Of a stretch of 64,000 nt of DNA, positions 1 through 11,163 are shown in pieces (the stretch's first letter is position 1; the number at the start of each line of letters is the position of its first letter). Location of the stretch: NCBI GenBank assembly GCA_947646735.1, contig CANTFK010000943.1, forward strand, positions 372,001-436,000, in the 5' to 3' direction. Under the pieces are notes generated by a model. It was not told where the DNA came from. It was given only the letters and a program-made list of their open reading frames with translations, and searched no databases. The DNA is from Peronospora farinosa (Eukaryota > Oomycota > Peronosporomycetes > Peronosporales > Peronosporaceae). The translations under genes and the position numbers were made by a program.

Positions 1-3000
1 GACCAAGTCATCGCTATTGATGAATTTTTCGAGGGTCGCCGCAAGGCTGGCCATGTCCGCGAGAGTATCTCGCCACATTCGAGTCCGACTTTCTGTGTGA
101 AGAAAGCCACCGGCGGTTGGCGCATTGTGCACGCCTTCAACAAGATGAATGACGCCACTATCCCGGCTCAAACGCCTATCCCTCGAAAAGACATGGTATT
201 AAATACCATGTCCGGGAGCTATATCTACAGCGCCATAGATCTGACAGACGGTTTCTATCAGATCCTCATGAGGGAAAGTGACATTCCGTTCACTGCGGTC
301 TGCACCCCAAGCGGGATGCTTTGGGAGTGGTTAGTCATGCCACAAGGTCTTTAGAATGCTCCAGCTACGTTCAATCGGATGGTGAGACAAGTACTTCGCC
401 CACTTCGCGACTTTGCACCGAGCTACTTTGACGACATTTTTGTTCACAGCCGCGCTGAGCAAAAGCTCAGCGCTACGGAGGTACACCTTTGACACTTGAA
501 GCAGGTGTTTCAAGTTATGCGCGAGAATAAATTGTATGCTAATTTGAAGAAATGTGTCTTCTGCGCTTCCGAGATTCCAGTACTCGGTTGCTACGTCAGC
601 AAGGAAGGTGTCCTGAGAAGATCTCATCGATCTGTTCCTGGCCAACGCCCAGGAACCAAACTGAATTACGTCAATGGCTCGGTCTGGCGAATTACTTGCA
701 TAAGTATACAGTGAACTATGCTGAGCTAAGTCAGCCATTATCGACTTTGCTCAAGAAAGATGCAGTATGGTTATGGACGGCAGAACATCAATCTGCCTTC
801 GACTCCGTAAAGAAGAGCTTGTCCGAGGCACCGGTGCTGATGTTACCTGATGACTCTAAGCCATTCCACGTCGTGTGTGACGCGAGCAATTTCGCTATAG
901 GATGTGACCTCATGCAATTTGATGACGAGGGTCGAGAGCGCATCGTGAGTTTTCAATCACGACAGATGAAACCTGCCGAGAAAAATTATCCGGTACACGA
1001 CAAGGAACTTTTGGCTATGCGTTCGCGCTAATCAAGTTTAGAGTATATTTGCTCGGTGAAAAGATGTTTTCTATCTACACAGATCACGCATCATTGCGAA
1101 CCGCCGTCAAGAGTCCTCACTTGTTTCAGCGTATGGCACGGTGGTTGTCATTTTTTGCCGAGTATAATTTTGTGGTGCATTACAAGCCTGGCAAGAATAA
1201 CATTCTCGCCGATGCGCTTTCTCGTCGTCGGGGTGATTACGATCCTTGGCGTGATATGGGTCATCAAACGGAGTATGTTGATGACGACGAAGATATCTGT
1301 GTGTGTTGTATTGAACTGGGACTTAATGCGGTGATTTCGACCCCCGTGCTTTCGATCCGAACTCAGATCGCTGAATCCTACGCGAATGATTCCTTCTATG
1401 CAGGAATCATCAACTATCTCAGGGACCCGAGCGAAAAATTAATCGCGAAGTTGACGAAACCAACACGCGACAACATCAAGCGTTACGCGCTTGACGGTCC
1501 GCTGCTGACGTACACGATGAACGTCTTTCATCCACCGCGGGTCGTCATCCCTTCTGATGACGACCTTCGAGCCCGATTGGTTTATGAGTTTCACGACAGC
1601 CCAGCTGGCGGACACCTGGGTCGCGAAAAGACGTTTGCAGCTATTTCTCGCGTATTTTTCTGGCCGCGAATGTATAAATACATCCAGAAATGGGTGCGCT
1701 CCTGTGAAACCTGTCAGCGTGTGAAGCCCGCGCCATCTTCACAAGCCCCATTGCGTCCGCTTCCGATTGCTACGGAAGCCTGGCGCTCGGTCAGCATGGA
1801 TTTTATCTTTGGCCTTCCACCGGATGAACAGAAACGCACGGGCGTATTGGTTCTAGTGGATCGATTCAGCAAAATGGTGCATTTTGCTCCGGTCTCCGCT
1901 CACATTACGGCGGAGACGACAGCGAAGATCTTCATCGATCTTATCTTTAGGCATCACGGCTTGCCAGAATCTATTGTTTCGGACCGTGACCCGCGTTTCA
2001 CTTCGGCTTTCTGGGCCGAATTATTCCAGCTATTAGGCACGCAGTTGCTCATGTCTACGGCGGCCCATCCAGAGACGGATGGGCAAACAGAGCGTGTAAA
2101 CAGAGTGCTCGAAGATGTCTTGCGCAGTTACGCAACATCGTTTTCATCATGGAGTTTATTTCTTCCACTTGCAGAGTTTGCAATCAACAATGCTGTCCAC
2201 GCGTCAACCGGGTTGACGCCCTTTTTCGCCAACAACGCGAGGCATCCTCGCGTTCCGGCGCTGCTTGCTTTCTCAGCTTCAGACCACCCTGTCTCCAAGC
2301 TTGGTGGGGGAGTATCTACGGATGGAATTGCGCCGAAACTATTGCTGAGTGATTCCGATGCGCATAAGGTTGCTGCCGATTCACCTATTACTGGTAATTT
2401 TGTGGCCAACGGCATATCGACTCCTGACGCGATGCTTTCCATCGCGTCTCCCGTTGCCAATTTTGCTCCAAAAGAGACATACGTCGCCTGTAAGTTCGGC
2501 TGCAGTAACCGAATTCCTACTATTATGACAAGGAATCACGCGTTTTGTGCGTGATGCATTACAAGAGGCAGTCGACAAGCAAAAGGAGAATGCTGACAGA
2601 AGAGGACGAAAAGAATATGTTTACATTTCAAGAAGGTGACAGAGTATTGTTATCAACAAGTGGATTACCAAACACCTCAGTGACGAATTTGGGCGCTAAT
2701 AAGTTAGCGCCAAGATATATTAGCCCATTTCGGGTTGTTAAGGTGTATGGTGACGCTTACACGCTAGACATATCTACATCTATGCGTTTGCACCCGACAT
2801 TCTACGTCGGGCGCCTCAAGGCTTACCTGCCGGCGGATCTCCCTTCGAATCTTCCCCGCTCTTCTGTGCCGGCTCGAAATCCGACATCCCTTGACGACGA
2901 CGTTGACGACGACTGGGACCAAGTCCTGCCCGAACGCGTGCAGACTCGATCTGCTGGGGCCCTCCGAACGCAGTCGTCTCAAGTTGACGTAGGCGCTCAA

Positions 3001-3880
3001 CCAGTACCAGCTGCTCACGTCGGGTCCGCTCAGCAGCCTCAGTCGCAGCATCCGCACGATCTTGAGCTCTCTCAGCCATCTCGCGAGCATCAAGTAGGGC
3101 ATTCTTCGACTCCTCAGCTTCAGCGCGGAGTAGGCGCAGCTCATCATCCGACTGTACAGGCGCCCGATTACGAGAATCGGCGCTCATCGCCAGAGGCCTT
3201 CCGTCGTGATGCTCCTCCTCCATTAGTCGATGCATCGGGTGCGCGACGCTGGATTGTCGACCGGATTGTCGATCACGAGGATCACAAGTCCCAGGCGCCG
3301 AGAAATAACTTGGCGCCCATGAAGAAGCGTGTCGAGAAACATTACAGGGTTCGCTGGTTGGGATATTCCCCGGCGGACGATACATTGGAACCATCGAAGT
3401 ACGGTGGCTCAGGATGTCCCGGACGTGGTCGAGGACTACGAGTCCCGTAGAAAGACGGTGATCGCGACCGACGCTGACGGTTCCATCCCCGATCTCGTGA
3501 GCCGTAATGCTCGCGAGCAACGAAACCGCGACGACCTCCCGAGCGACTCCGAGACCGAGACCTATTACGAGGCTCGGGAGCATATGGATGGTACGGTTGA
3601 CGACCTCGGCTACGTGAATGCCGTCGGCGATCGTAAGGACGCGCTCTCATTCGCCGTAGCTCGTAAACCTGGAGATTCGAAAGGCTTCTCTCATAACGGG
3701 CAATCCATGGACGAATATGGTCGGGCATGCCTCGCGCACACACTAAGTCGTCCCATTCCTGCCGGACCGGTCGCGATCTGCCCACGTCGCACGCTGGACA
3801 TCCCTTACGAATGTGGACGTATCAAAGGTGATACTCGTCACAAGTCATACGACAGATGCGCCGGCGCAGGTCGCCAATAG
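1..3880 (+). pseudogene. G1 pol remnant: RT, RNase H, integrase, chromodomain
   Basis: RT palm is readable from base 1, with YFDD near 420-437. RNase H follows with its DAS start intact (VVCDASNFAIG, about 868-903). Integrase has the HHCC zinc finger (HDSPAGGH to CETCQ, about 1590-1720) and the D,D,E core (FVDRFSK-type, SDRDPRF, TDGQTERVNR), about 1790-2105. The GPF/Y module ends at FYVGRLKAY near 2825. A 130-residue Pro/Gln/Ser-rich linker leads to a chromodomain (HYRVRWLGYSP, about 3340). Lesions: TAG at 352-354, TGA at 490-492, frameshifts near 612, 1020, 2530 and 3395. The tail after the chromodomain runs to 3880 and overlaps an antisense frame. Confidence 0.9.
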
Positions 3881-4226
3881 CGTGTCTATCACGCGTTCCC
3901 TCGCGACCGTATAATTAGGACGTGAAGGACGTTCCTTCATGTCGGCTACGAGTTCCAGCGTCCGATGAAGGCAAACCAAAATCTCTGCAACGCATCGTCG
4001 GTATAACGCGTTGTTGGTCGCTTTGCCTCTTACTGTACGGTATCGCGTGAAAAGGTCCTTCATGACCTCCAGTGGCTCGGGTTCGACAGACACCTTCAAG
4101 ACCATACAAGAGCCACGGTTTCAAGTCCCCATCCATGACCTGCGGTGCCTGCTCTCTTTGGATCGTCGCTTGGTGTTCCCAGTTCTGGCTGTCAGAGAGA
4201 TTGTTTCGTGGACGTCCAGAGTCCAT
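2816..4226 (-). pseudogene. G1 antisense accessory gene (helical, RS-rich and coiled-coil parts)
   Basis: Reading away from the 3' LTR, the first ATG is at 4226, 112 bp inside it. Frame pieces in order: 4226-3915 with a KPWLLYGLEG motif; 4105-3845, helical, with an FTRYRTVRGK motif; 3785-3342, Arg/Ser-rich with runs of RSRSRSRS; and 3583-2816, whose last half (from about residue 145) is a charged coiled coil followed by a basic tail. Frame changes between pieces suggest old indels. The PW-L-Y-L-G and F-R-R-x-RGK motifs recur in the G2 antisense product. The function is unknown and the family is not one I recognise. Two-thirds of it overlaps pol on the other strand. Confidence 0.6.
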
Positions 4227-4337
4227 GCTGCTCAGTTGTGTCTAATTGAGCAGGTTCGAAGTTGCGCCGTTGGTCGAGAAGAAACTTTCTGCGATTCGCG
4301 CTTACGTTGAGGTAAGCGCAACTTAAAGAGGGGGTGA

Positions 4338-4659
4338 TGTAACGGGGCAACCTATTACATAAGTGGTTATAGGGATAATACTTATAATTACATAAGTAGG
4401 GATAGGGCAGTATCCGATTAGCGGATACTGTGCGTCATTTTTATTATTGGTTTATTATTGAGGTGCCAGACTTAATAATTAGCCAATAATAAATTGACTT
4501 CCATATTGAGTGGTTCCCATGAGCTAGGGAACATATTCGCACTTACTGCAAATTAAAACTAAAACAAAAATAAAACAGAGTTATATTTACGAGTTAATTA
4601 AGAGCGCTATCACAACGCCCTTTTAATGTAAGACGGTAACGGGTCCTTAGCCCGTTACA
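4338..4659 (+). repeat. G1 3' LTR (322 bp)
   Basis: It starts TGTAACGGGG directly after the purine-rich AAGAGGGGGTGA and ends CCCGTTACA, giving an inverted TGTAACGGG/CCCGTTACA pair. The same family is recognised at 21167-21485 (minus) and 37078-37378 (plus) by the shared block around GAGTGGTTCCCATGAGCTAG. Confidence 0.88.
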
Positions 4660-4674
4660 GGCTTCGGAGGACTG

Positions 4675-4701
4675 GTGAATCCATCCATGGATATCACATT
4701 C
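4675..4701. repeat. 27-bp near-palindromic motif, copy 1
   Basis: A 27-bp stretch that folds on itself (GTGA-ATCCAT / ATGGAT-ATCAC). A copy with one mismatch is at 13627-13653. It sits between the G1 LTR and the G2 insertion point. Confidence 0.6.
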
Positions 4702-4702
4702 C

Positions 4703-5044
4703 TGTAACGGGGCTAGAATGTACCGTCACTATCTCACACGTGTGCTTGAGGAAGACTTAAGACCAAGTGTTAGGTATAATGTAATTTTTACGCTTAGTTT
4801 TATTTTGGTTTTGATTCATACTAATTACGAAGATTTTAGTCGTAATAAATACGACAGTGTTTCCGCCTTTCGGGAACTACACAATTTCAGGTTGATGTAT
4901 CATTGGTCCATATTGGAGAATTTAGGCTCCCATAATAAACCGATAATAAATTGCCACGCTGTGCCCGCTATTCGGGCACAACACCTGCCTACATATGTAA
5001 TTGTTTATTTGTGTTAATCTATGTGTGTAATGTAGACCATTAAT
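4703..5044 (-). repeat. G2 3' LTR (342 bp)
   Basis: It matches 12218-12559 along its length with scattered substitutions. On plus it begins TGTAACGGGGCTAG; the other end has decayed (ATTAAT where the partner has ATTACA). Just inside, on minus, is the purine tract GAGAAGGGGGTGA. Confidence 0.9.
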
Positions 5045-5123
5045 TCACCCCCTTCTCAAGACAGCACTCACCAGCTGTGAGCGCTCAACTGTCGAAATCT
5101 TATCGCTCACAAATGAACAAGCA

Positions 5124-5588
5124 ATGTCCGGAGACCCAACACCCAATCCAGAAGCACTCCCAAGCACCATCAGCGGGAGTGCAACAACCAGCATCATGGC
5201 GCGGCAAATCATACCTTGGTCGCTGTACGACTTGTCCGGATCTCACGCTCCGGACTCACTGGACATGATGCGGGAATACTTCCGCCGATTTCGAAAACTG
5301 CGCGGGAAAGGTCTTGATGGAACCGAGCATGAAGCTCTACAACGTTCTTGGTGCGCCTTCATCCAACGTTGGAATCGGATGCTCGAGGATGGTAGCAGCT
5401 TCCAGTTATGGCTCGCCAATCGAGAGGAACTTCGCGCCGATCACTCCATCGGCGCGCTAATTCGCGAAAGAGTGTGTGAGGAAGCTTGGAATGAGGACCC
5501 TCCTGCTTCGTCCATGTCAATGAAGGATGCCAATCTTGTGACTCGACTCCACGCCCAACTCATGACGAATGGCGAGACACATCGCTGA
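5124..5588 (+). CDS. G2 antisense accessory ORF, N-terminal part (154 aa)
   Basis: ATG at 5124 lies 80 bp inside the 3' LTR and the frame stays open to TGA at 5588, 75 bp before the oppositely running pol ends at 5663. The product has a Pro/Ser-rich start, a PWSLYDLSG motif near residue 30, then an amphipathic helical region (MREYFRRFRKLRGKG, SWCAFIQRWNRML). No signal peptide or membrane segment is seen. Equivalent frames occupy the same place in G1, G3b, G3c, G4a and G5, and the PW and FRRxRxxRGK motifs are shared with G1. I know no named family for it. It could be the first exon or segment of a longer protein continuing at 5700-6540. Confidence 0.6.
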   Translation: MSGDPTPNPEALPSTISGSATTSIMARQIIPWSLYDLSGSHAPDSLDMMREYFRRFRKLRGKGLDGTEHEALQRSWCAFIQRWNRMLEDGSSFQLWLANREELRADHSIGALIRERVCEEAWNEDPPASSMSMKDANLVTRLHAQLMTNGETHR

Positions 5589-5662
5589 GTGTCCACTCAG
5601 CGATCGCGAACGAAGTTGGATTGCAAAGTATGAGCGAAGTCTGAGCGAACGGAGAAGCGCAG

Positions 5663-7048
5663 TTATTCGTGGTGCGCCTCGCTGACAGCACCACTCGCGA
5701 CAGCGGAGTCAATCTCCGCGGGATCATCAGCGTAGGGCAGCGACACGTTCGCTTGTCCGTCCTTCTTCGCGATTCTCGCCTCGCAATCGTGATATAAATT
5801 CACCGCGACGTTCTCGTTCACGGCGTCGTTCTCATTCGCGACATCGTTCTCGTTCACGGCATCGTTCTCGTTCGCGACATCGTTCTCGTTCTGGTCATCG
5901 TTCCCGTTTCCGACAACGTGAATCTCCTTACCGCTCTCGTTTGTCACGAGAGCGTTCGCGTGCTCGCCCGCCTTGGAATAGTCCGACTTCGTGGCTTCAT
6001 ACGACAGAACCACATCTGGAACGTCACGAAGGAGCGAGGAACGTGGTTCCCATGTATCCTGCTCGGGAGGGAATCCAAGCCAACGTACTCGGTACCTACG
6101 CACGGATGGAACCGCACGCTTCTCATGAGCCGACTGCAGTAATGGTTGGGGAGGGTCCTCGTGACCCACAATGCGGTCTACAATCCAGCGCACCTGTCCC
6201 TCCGCATCAACAAGCGGAGGAGGGCCCTCGCGGTGGTAGAGCTGGCGTCCTGGTTGCTCATGACGATGTTGATCAGGCCGTGAATATAGCTGCCGATGCT
6301 CGGCTGGAGGCTGAGGCTGCCAGTGAACGTGCTGCCCAGGCGGAGAAGACTTCGAGTGAGACCCGGCAGTCGAACCGTGAACTGCTCGAGCGGATAAGGG
6401 TTCTGGAGCGCCAGGTGCTTGGTCAGGTCCAGACGGGATCGAGGCCCCACCCCATGTCATCGGCGCGTCGAGCACTACGGGAAGGCCGTTCGACTTACGG
6501 ACCCCTGAAGCCGGCGTCTGAGCCAAACCGTGAAGCGTAGCCGGACGATATTCCTTCAGCCGCCCGACATAGAATGTCGGGTGGAGTCGCAGTGATGAGG
6601 GGACGTCGAGTGTATAAGCGTCGCCGATTGCCTTCAGAACCTTGAATGGACCGATGAAGCGTGGCGCGAGTTTACTCGCGCCCAGATTAGTGACCGCAGA
6701 ATCCCTTAAACCTTCCGTCGATAATAATACACGGGCACCTTTCTCAAACTTGCTCATGTTCTTTCTTCCATGTTTGTCAGCGTTCTCCTTCTGTTGGTCT
6801 ACAGCAGTTTGTAGTGCGTCGCGTACAAACCGGGTGATGGCTTGACGTTGGAGTATAAATTCCGACACGGCCATGTCATCAATTGGTCGCGCCGACTCAA
6901 TCGGCGCGTAGTTGGCAGTAGGGGAACGTTTACCCGAAGACGGGTCAATCAATGTCTGCGCAGCCCATCGAGCTAATGGGGACGCCACGTCTGATGGCGT
7001 CAAAATGGCCGTCTTTGCCTTGGATCGTGTTACTGCATTCGCGCTCAA
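5663..7048 (-). pseudogene. G2 pol C-terminus: GPF/Y module and chromodomain
   Basis: It carries the integrase C-terminal GPF/Y module (LAPRFIGPFKVL to FYVGRLKEY, about 6700-6545), a Pro/His/Gln-rich linker, then a chromodomain (VRWIVDRIVGHED, YRVRWLGFPPEQDTWEP, about 6190-6030). A tail contains eight-residue NENDVANE-type repeats at about 5905-5790, the sense side of the RS-rich antisense stretch. The chromodomain presumably steers integration to particular chromatin. A frameshift near 7045 separates it from the integrase core. Confidence 0.85.
5700..6540 (+). CDS. G2 antisense RS-rich and coiled-coil frame, overprinted on pol
   Basis: In the frame that holds ATG 5941, the stretch upstream (about 5800-5940) reads as Arg-Ser/His-Arg repeats (RSRSRHRSRSRHRSRS). 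The 199 residues from 5941 contain a long coiled coil (about residues 105-160: DARLEAEAASERAAQAEK, ELLERIRVLERQV) and a basic tail, ending at 6540. The sense strand here is the pol linker and chromodomain. G1 has the same RS then coiled-coil order antisense to its own pol linker, which argues against chance. The start and the link to the 5124-5588 frame are uncertain: a splice or a frameshift would be needed. Confidence 0.5.
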
Positions 7049-7759
7049 AATACCGTGAGCTGCACTCGATCCTTGTTTATCACCTTTATCCCCCCCAGAG
7101 TGGAGCCACTAGGTGTTGTGGGTCGCCCCACGGCCAGGACAGTAGGAACACGAGGGTGACGAGCCGAATTTACAAAAAATGGCGTCAACCCTGTTGACGC
7201 GTGTACGGCGTTGTTGAGTGCGAACTCAGCGAGTGGTAAAAATGCACTCCAACTTGTAAATGACGTAGCATAACTCCGAAGAACGTCTTTGAGGACTCGG
7301 TTCACGCGCTCGGTCTGCCCATCCGTTTCCGGATGGGCTGCCGTCGACATCAGCAGTTTTGTCCCGAGGAGCTCGAAAAGTGATGTCCAAAATGCGGACG
7401 TAAATCGCGGATCACGGTCCGAAACAATGTTTTCTGGAAGGCCATGATGTCGGAACACCGCGTCGATGAAGTGCGCCGTGGTCTCTGCCGCGGTGATCTT
7501 AGCGTGAACAGGCACGAGATGTGTCATCTTGCTGAATCGGTCAACAAAAAACAAGATGCCCATTCGAGCTTGGCTATCGGGCGCAAGCCAGAAGATGAAG
7601 TCCATCCAAAATGATCTCCAGGCCTCGGCTGTAATTGGCAACGATCACAAGCGGAGTCTGTGACGATGGAGATGGCTTCACACGCTGGCATATTTCGCAC
7701 GTTCGGATCCAGTTGCGTACCCACTTATACATGTGGGGCCAGAAGAAGTCTCGAGACAC
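7045..7759 (-). pseudogene. G2 integrase core and zinc finger
   Basis: The zinc-finger half (CEICQRVKPSPSS) is in the 7759-7574 frame and the catalytic core in the 7641-7045 frame, so at least one indel splits the gene near 7600. The catalytic triad is visible as FVDRFSK, SDRDPRF and TDGQTERVNR, with usual spacing. It would insert the cDNA into the genome. Confidence 0.85.
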
Positions 7760-9066
7760 AGCGCGAAAGTCTTTTCGCGGCCTAAATGGCCGCCAGCAGG
7801 AGCATCGTGATACTCGTGAATGATTCTTGCACGCAAATCCATGTCATTGGCAATCACCGTGCGAGGAGCATCGAAATGGTCGATGCTATACAGAAGCAAA
7901 TCGCCATCTAAACTGTATCGATGAATATGGTCGCGCTTGGTTCGGGATAATGCTCCCAGTGCAACATCGCTGGGAGCACGCAGATACTCGATAATGTCTG
8001 CATAATCTGAGTCACCCTTGTACGCTGCGACGATCTCATCAAATAAACACGGCTCGGGTGTAACCCGAGTTAAGTTCAGCGATACACACATTGCACATCG
8101 GTCATCATCGTCCTCGTCATCAGTAGCCTGGCGACTCAGAGCAGTCCGAGGATCGTAGTCGGGACGTCGTGACAAGGCGTCAGCGAGAATATTGGTCTTG
8201 CCTGGCTTGTAATGCACGACGAAGTTGTACTCAGAGAAGTATGAGAGCCTTCGTGCCATCCGTTGGGACAGGTGTGGGCTCTTCATCGCTGTGCGCAGCG
8301 ATGCATGATCGGTGTACAAAGCAAACGTACTTTCACCAAGGAGATGCACGCGAAACTTGATGAGTGCATAGCGCATCGCTAATAACTCCTTGTCGTGAAC
8401 CGGATAGTTCTTCTCAGCTGGCTTCATCTGTCGCGACTGATAACTCACGACTCGTTCACGGCCCTCATCATCAAATTGCATGAGGGCATAACCGATTGCA
8501 AAATCACTGGCGTTGCAAACCATGTGGAACGGCTTGGAGTCGTCTGGTAGGACCAGCACTGGCGCTGACGCTAGGCTCTTCTTTACTGCTTCGAAGGCTG
8601 CTTGGTGCTCGGGACGCCACAACCACGTGGCGTCTTTCTTCAAGAGTGACGACAAAGGCTGGATAGAACCAGCATAATCCTTCGTGTACTTGTGCAAATA
8701 ATTAGCCAAGCCGAGCCACTGGCGCAACTCCGTAGGGTTCTTGGGCGTGGGCCAAGAACAGATGGACGACACCTTCTCTGGATCAGCTCGAACTCCCGAT
8801 TTATTCACATAGCAACCTAACACCGGAATCTCCGGTGCACAAAAGACACACTTCTTGAGATTCGCGTACAACTTGTTGTCCCGCATAACTTGAAACACTT
8901 GCTTCAGGTGTTGAAGGTGAACTTGGACATCGTTGAGGTTGCCCTCGGCGCGACTGTGGACGAAAATATCGTCAAAATAACTTGGGGCAAAGTTCCGAAG
9001 GGGCCTCAATACTTGAGACACCATGCGATTGAAAGTGGCCGGAGCGTTCTTCAACCCTTGTGGCAT
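7678..9066 (-). pseudogene. G2 reverse transcriptase (C-terminal half) and RNase H
   Basis: It opens at MPQGLKNAPATFNR and has the RT catalytic motif SYFDDIFVHS intact, then the thumb/connection and RNase H. The RNase H start reads VCNASDFAIG where G1, G3 and G4 have VCD, so the first catalytic Asp is Asn in this copy. It then runs into the integrase zinc-finger region. It is in frame with the upstream piece; the only barrier between them is TAG at 9070-9072. Confidence 0.88.
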
Positions 9067-9072
9067 TACCAG

Positions 9073-10107
9073 CTACTCCCATAACATGCCACTCGGGGTG
9101 CTCACTGCGGTGAGTGGGATATCGCTCGGGCGCATCAAAATATGGTAAAAGCCATCGGTCAAGTCGATGGCACTGAAGATGACACTACCTGACATGGAAT
9201 TCAGCACCATGTCCTTCCTGGGAATTGGCGTTTGCGCAGGAATAGTGGCATCATTCAACTTATTGAACGCATGCACTATCCGCCAGCCTCCCGTAGCCTT
9301 CTTCACGCAGAAGGTTGGACTCGAATGTGGTGAGATACTCTCCCGCACATGACCCGCTTTGCGGCGGCCTTCAAAGAATGCGTCAATAGCTTCGACTTGA
9401 TCTCGAGGCAACGGCCACTGCCGTGTCACACAATACTTCGACCCTGGCACGAGATCAATCTCGTGCCGAACACCGCGGTCCGCAGGAAGTTCAGCCGGGA
9501 TCTTGTCCGGGAACACGTCTGCATACTCACGAGCAATGTCGTAGACGGGGTTACCAGATTCTCGCAGGGCCTCCCATGACTGTGATGCAAACCTTTCTTC
9601 ACGCGCTGACTTCGGCTCAGCGCTTCGAGGACGCGCCATATGCTCCTCGTTTGCCACGGTAACCACCTCGTTGGTGATTAGACACACTTGTTCCACAGTG
9701 CCTCCCTTAAGGTCACGTAGGAAATGCTTCCAGGAAAGCCCTGGAAGACTTGTAATGGAAGACGCATTACGAGGAGGACTCTCGACCTCGATATATTGGC
9801 GCCTTTGTGGACTCCCTTCCACGTACACGATAGCGTGGACACATTCCAACGCTAAATTCTCGGCGCTGTTGTCCCCATCGTGCTTCGAGTCACTACTCGA
9901 AGCTGGCGAACCGCAGTCAGGTGATAAACCATCAACCCCCTCTAGGCACTGGATGTCGTCATCCAAGATGCCGGAAACACTGGACGGGAGTACCCCAAAC
10001 TCGACCGTCGACACTTGATGCGGGAGCTCCTGCTCGGCCGCCGTAAACCCGCGTGGGATCCCCTGCTCAACCACAGTATGCCCATGTGGGAACCTCGGTT
10101 CTACCAC
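9073..10107 (-). pseudogene. G2 linker and RT N-terminal half
   Basis: An acidic/Ser-rich linker is followed by the RT fingers/palm start ([54 protein letters not shown] with the first catalytic Asp). It ends at a TAG replacing a Trp codon in LWEW. Same frame as 9066-7678. Confidence 0.86.
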
Positions 10108-10345
10108 AGTGGGTGATGATGGGAACCCCGGTTCGAACCATCATGCTGTCGCGTGGGGACTCCTGTCCGTCCACGTTGTACTCGTGTGGGAGCCCTGCTC
10201 GACCACAATATGCCCATGTGAAAACCTCGGTTCGACCACAGTGGGTGATGATGGGAACCCCGGTTCGACCATCATGCTCTCGCGTGAGGACTCCTGTCCG
10301 TCCACGTCACACTCGCTGGCGAGCTCTTTCTCGTCGCCACAATGC
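10030..10345 (-). repeat. Tandem duplication in the G2 protease-RT linker (period about 131 bp)
   Basis: Blocks starting with ATGCCCATGTG at 10078 and 10209 repeat the same phrases (GGGTGATGATGGGAACCCCGG, GACTCCTGTCCGTCCACG). The copies differ by single-base indels, including an extra A near 10136, and this puts a TGA into the pol frame between the 11097-10141 and 10107-9073 pieces. Confidence 0.75.
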
Positions 10346-11140
10346 CCTTGTGGGAGCCCCTGCTCGACCACAATAGGTGCAGATGGGAACCCCGGTTCAA
10401 CCACTGCATTCACGTGCGGGAACCCCTGTTCAACCGCATTAATGACGCGCGGGAACCCCTGTTCGACCGCGTCGTCCTCGTCGTCCTCTTCGCTCTGTAG
10501 CGAGGAGTCACTGTCACTTGTGTCCCGAAGAACAGCACAAGCAGTGCAGAGAGGGCCATCGCTCGCTCTGTGCACCGCCAACGTCGTGGAATCGCGATCC
10601 ACGACTGTGACGTTTGGCCAGTCACTTGGAGATACCAAGAGATGGGTAAACACTTCACTGACATCGAACTTGCGTCGACGTCTCACTGATCTGTCTAACC
10701 AGTCGATCTGGGGCTTATAACGTGCCAACCATGGCATGCCCAGTATGCAATCGAATGCATAATTCATCGCGATCACCAAGAAATCATCATTACTGCGAAA
10801 GCCATCAAACGTATACGGCAACGACACTTCGCGCCGCGATACGCGGTGTGGTTTCCCGTCAGCCAACTTGACGACGACTTGGCCAGGTCCCTCACGGACC
10901 TGATTGCTGGGAGGCATCATCGACAAACAAGATTCACGAAAGAAACTGTTTGTTGCTCCTGAGTCCAGGAGTGCTCGCAGAGGTCGCCGGACGCCGGCGA
11001 CATGTAAACTGACAATAATCAGACGTGAATCACCACTCGTAGTGGTGGCATTTAACCGTGCGCGTAGCGCAGGAGGACTGGAAGGTTGGGCTGCCACCGG
11101 GGGACCCGGACCTCCGTTCCAACCAGTAGGGCGCCCTGCA
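10141..11140 (-). pseudogene. G2 aspartic protease and repeat-rich linker
   Basis: The frame is -1 relative to gag and open from the frameshift site. The retropepsin active site is [11 protein letters not shown] (about 10975-10945), with the flap/hydrophobic-Gly region [17 protein letters not shown] (about 10755-10700). A linker of repeated [18 protein letters not shown] units follows, disrupted by the tandem duplication. The protease would process Gag-Pol. Confidence 0.85.
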
Positions 11141-11163
11141 CCTACTGGTCCCGACCGTTTTTT
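11123..11163 (-). promoter_or_regulatory. G2 -1 ribosomal frameshift cassette
   Basis: On minus, the heptamer A AAA AAC (11163-11157) is in the gag frame, 8 nt before a perfect 8-bp stem CCAGTAGG/CCTACTGG (11148-11141 with 11130-11123, 10-nt loop). The gag stop TAG (11144-11142) lies inside the stem. Pol is in the -1 frame, as this predicts. G3 has the same arrangement. Confidence 0.82.

Larger units (their letters stand above)
1..4659 (+). mobile_element. G1: 3' portion of a Ty3/gypsy chromodomain element
   Basis: The window opens inside reverse transcriptase, so the 5' LTR, gag and protease lie outside. Order seen: RT, RNase H, integrase, GPF/Y module, long linker, chromodomain, antisense reading frame, purine tract (about 4326-4337), 3' LTR. 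That order and the chromodomain place it in the chromovirus-like Ty3/gypsy group. Pol has nonsense codons and frameshifts, so this copy is dead. Two stray LTRs of the same family lie at 21167-21485 and 37078-37378. Confidence 0.93.
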
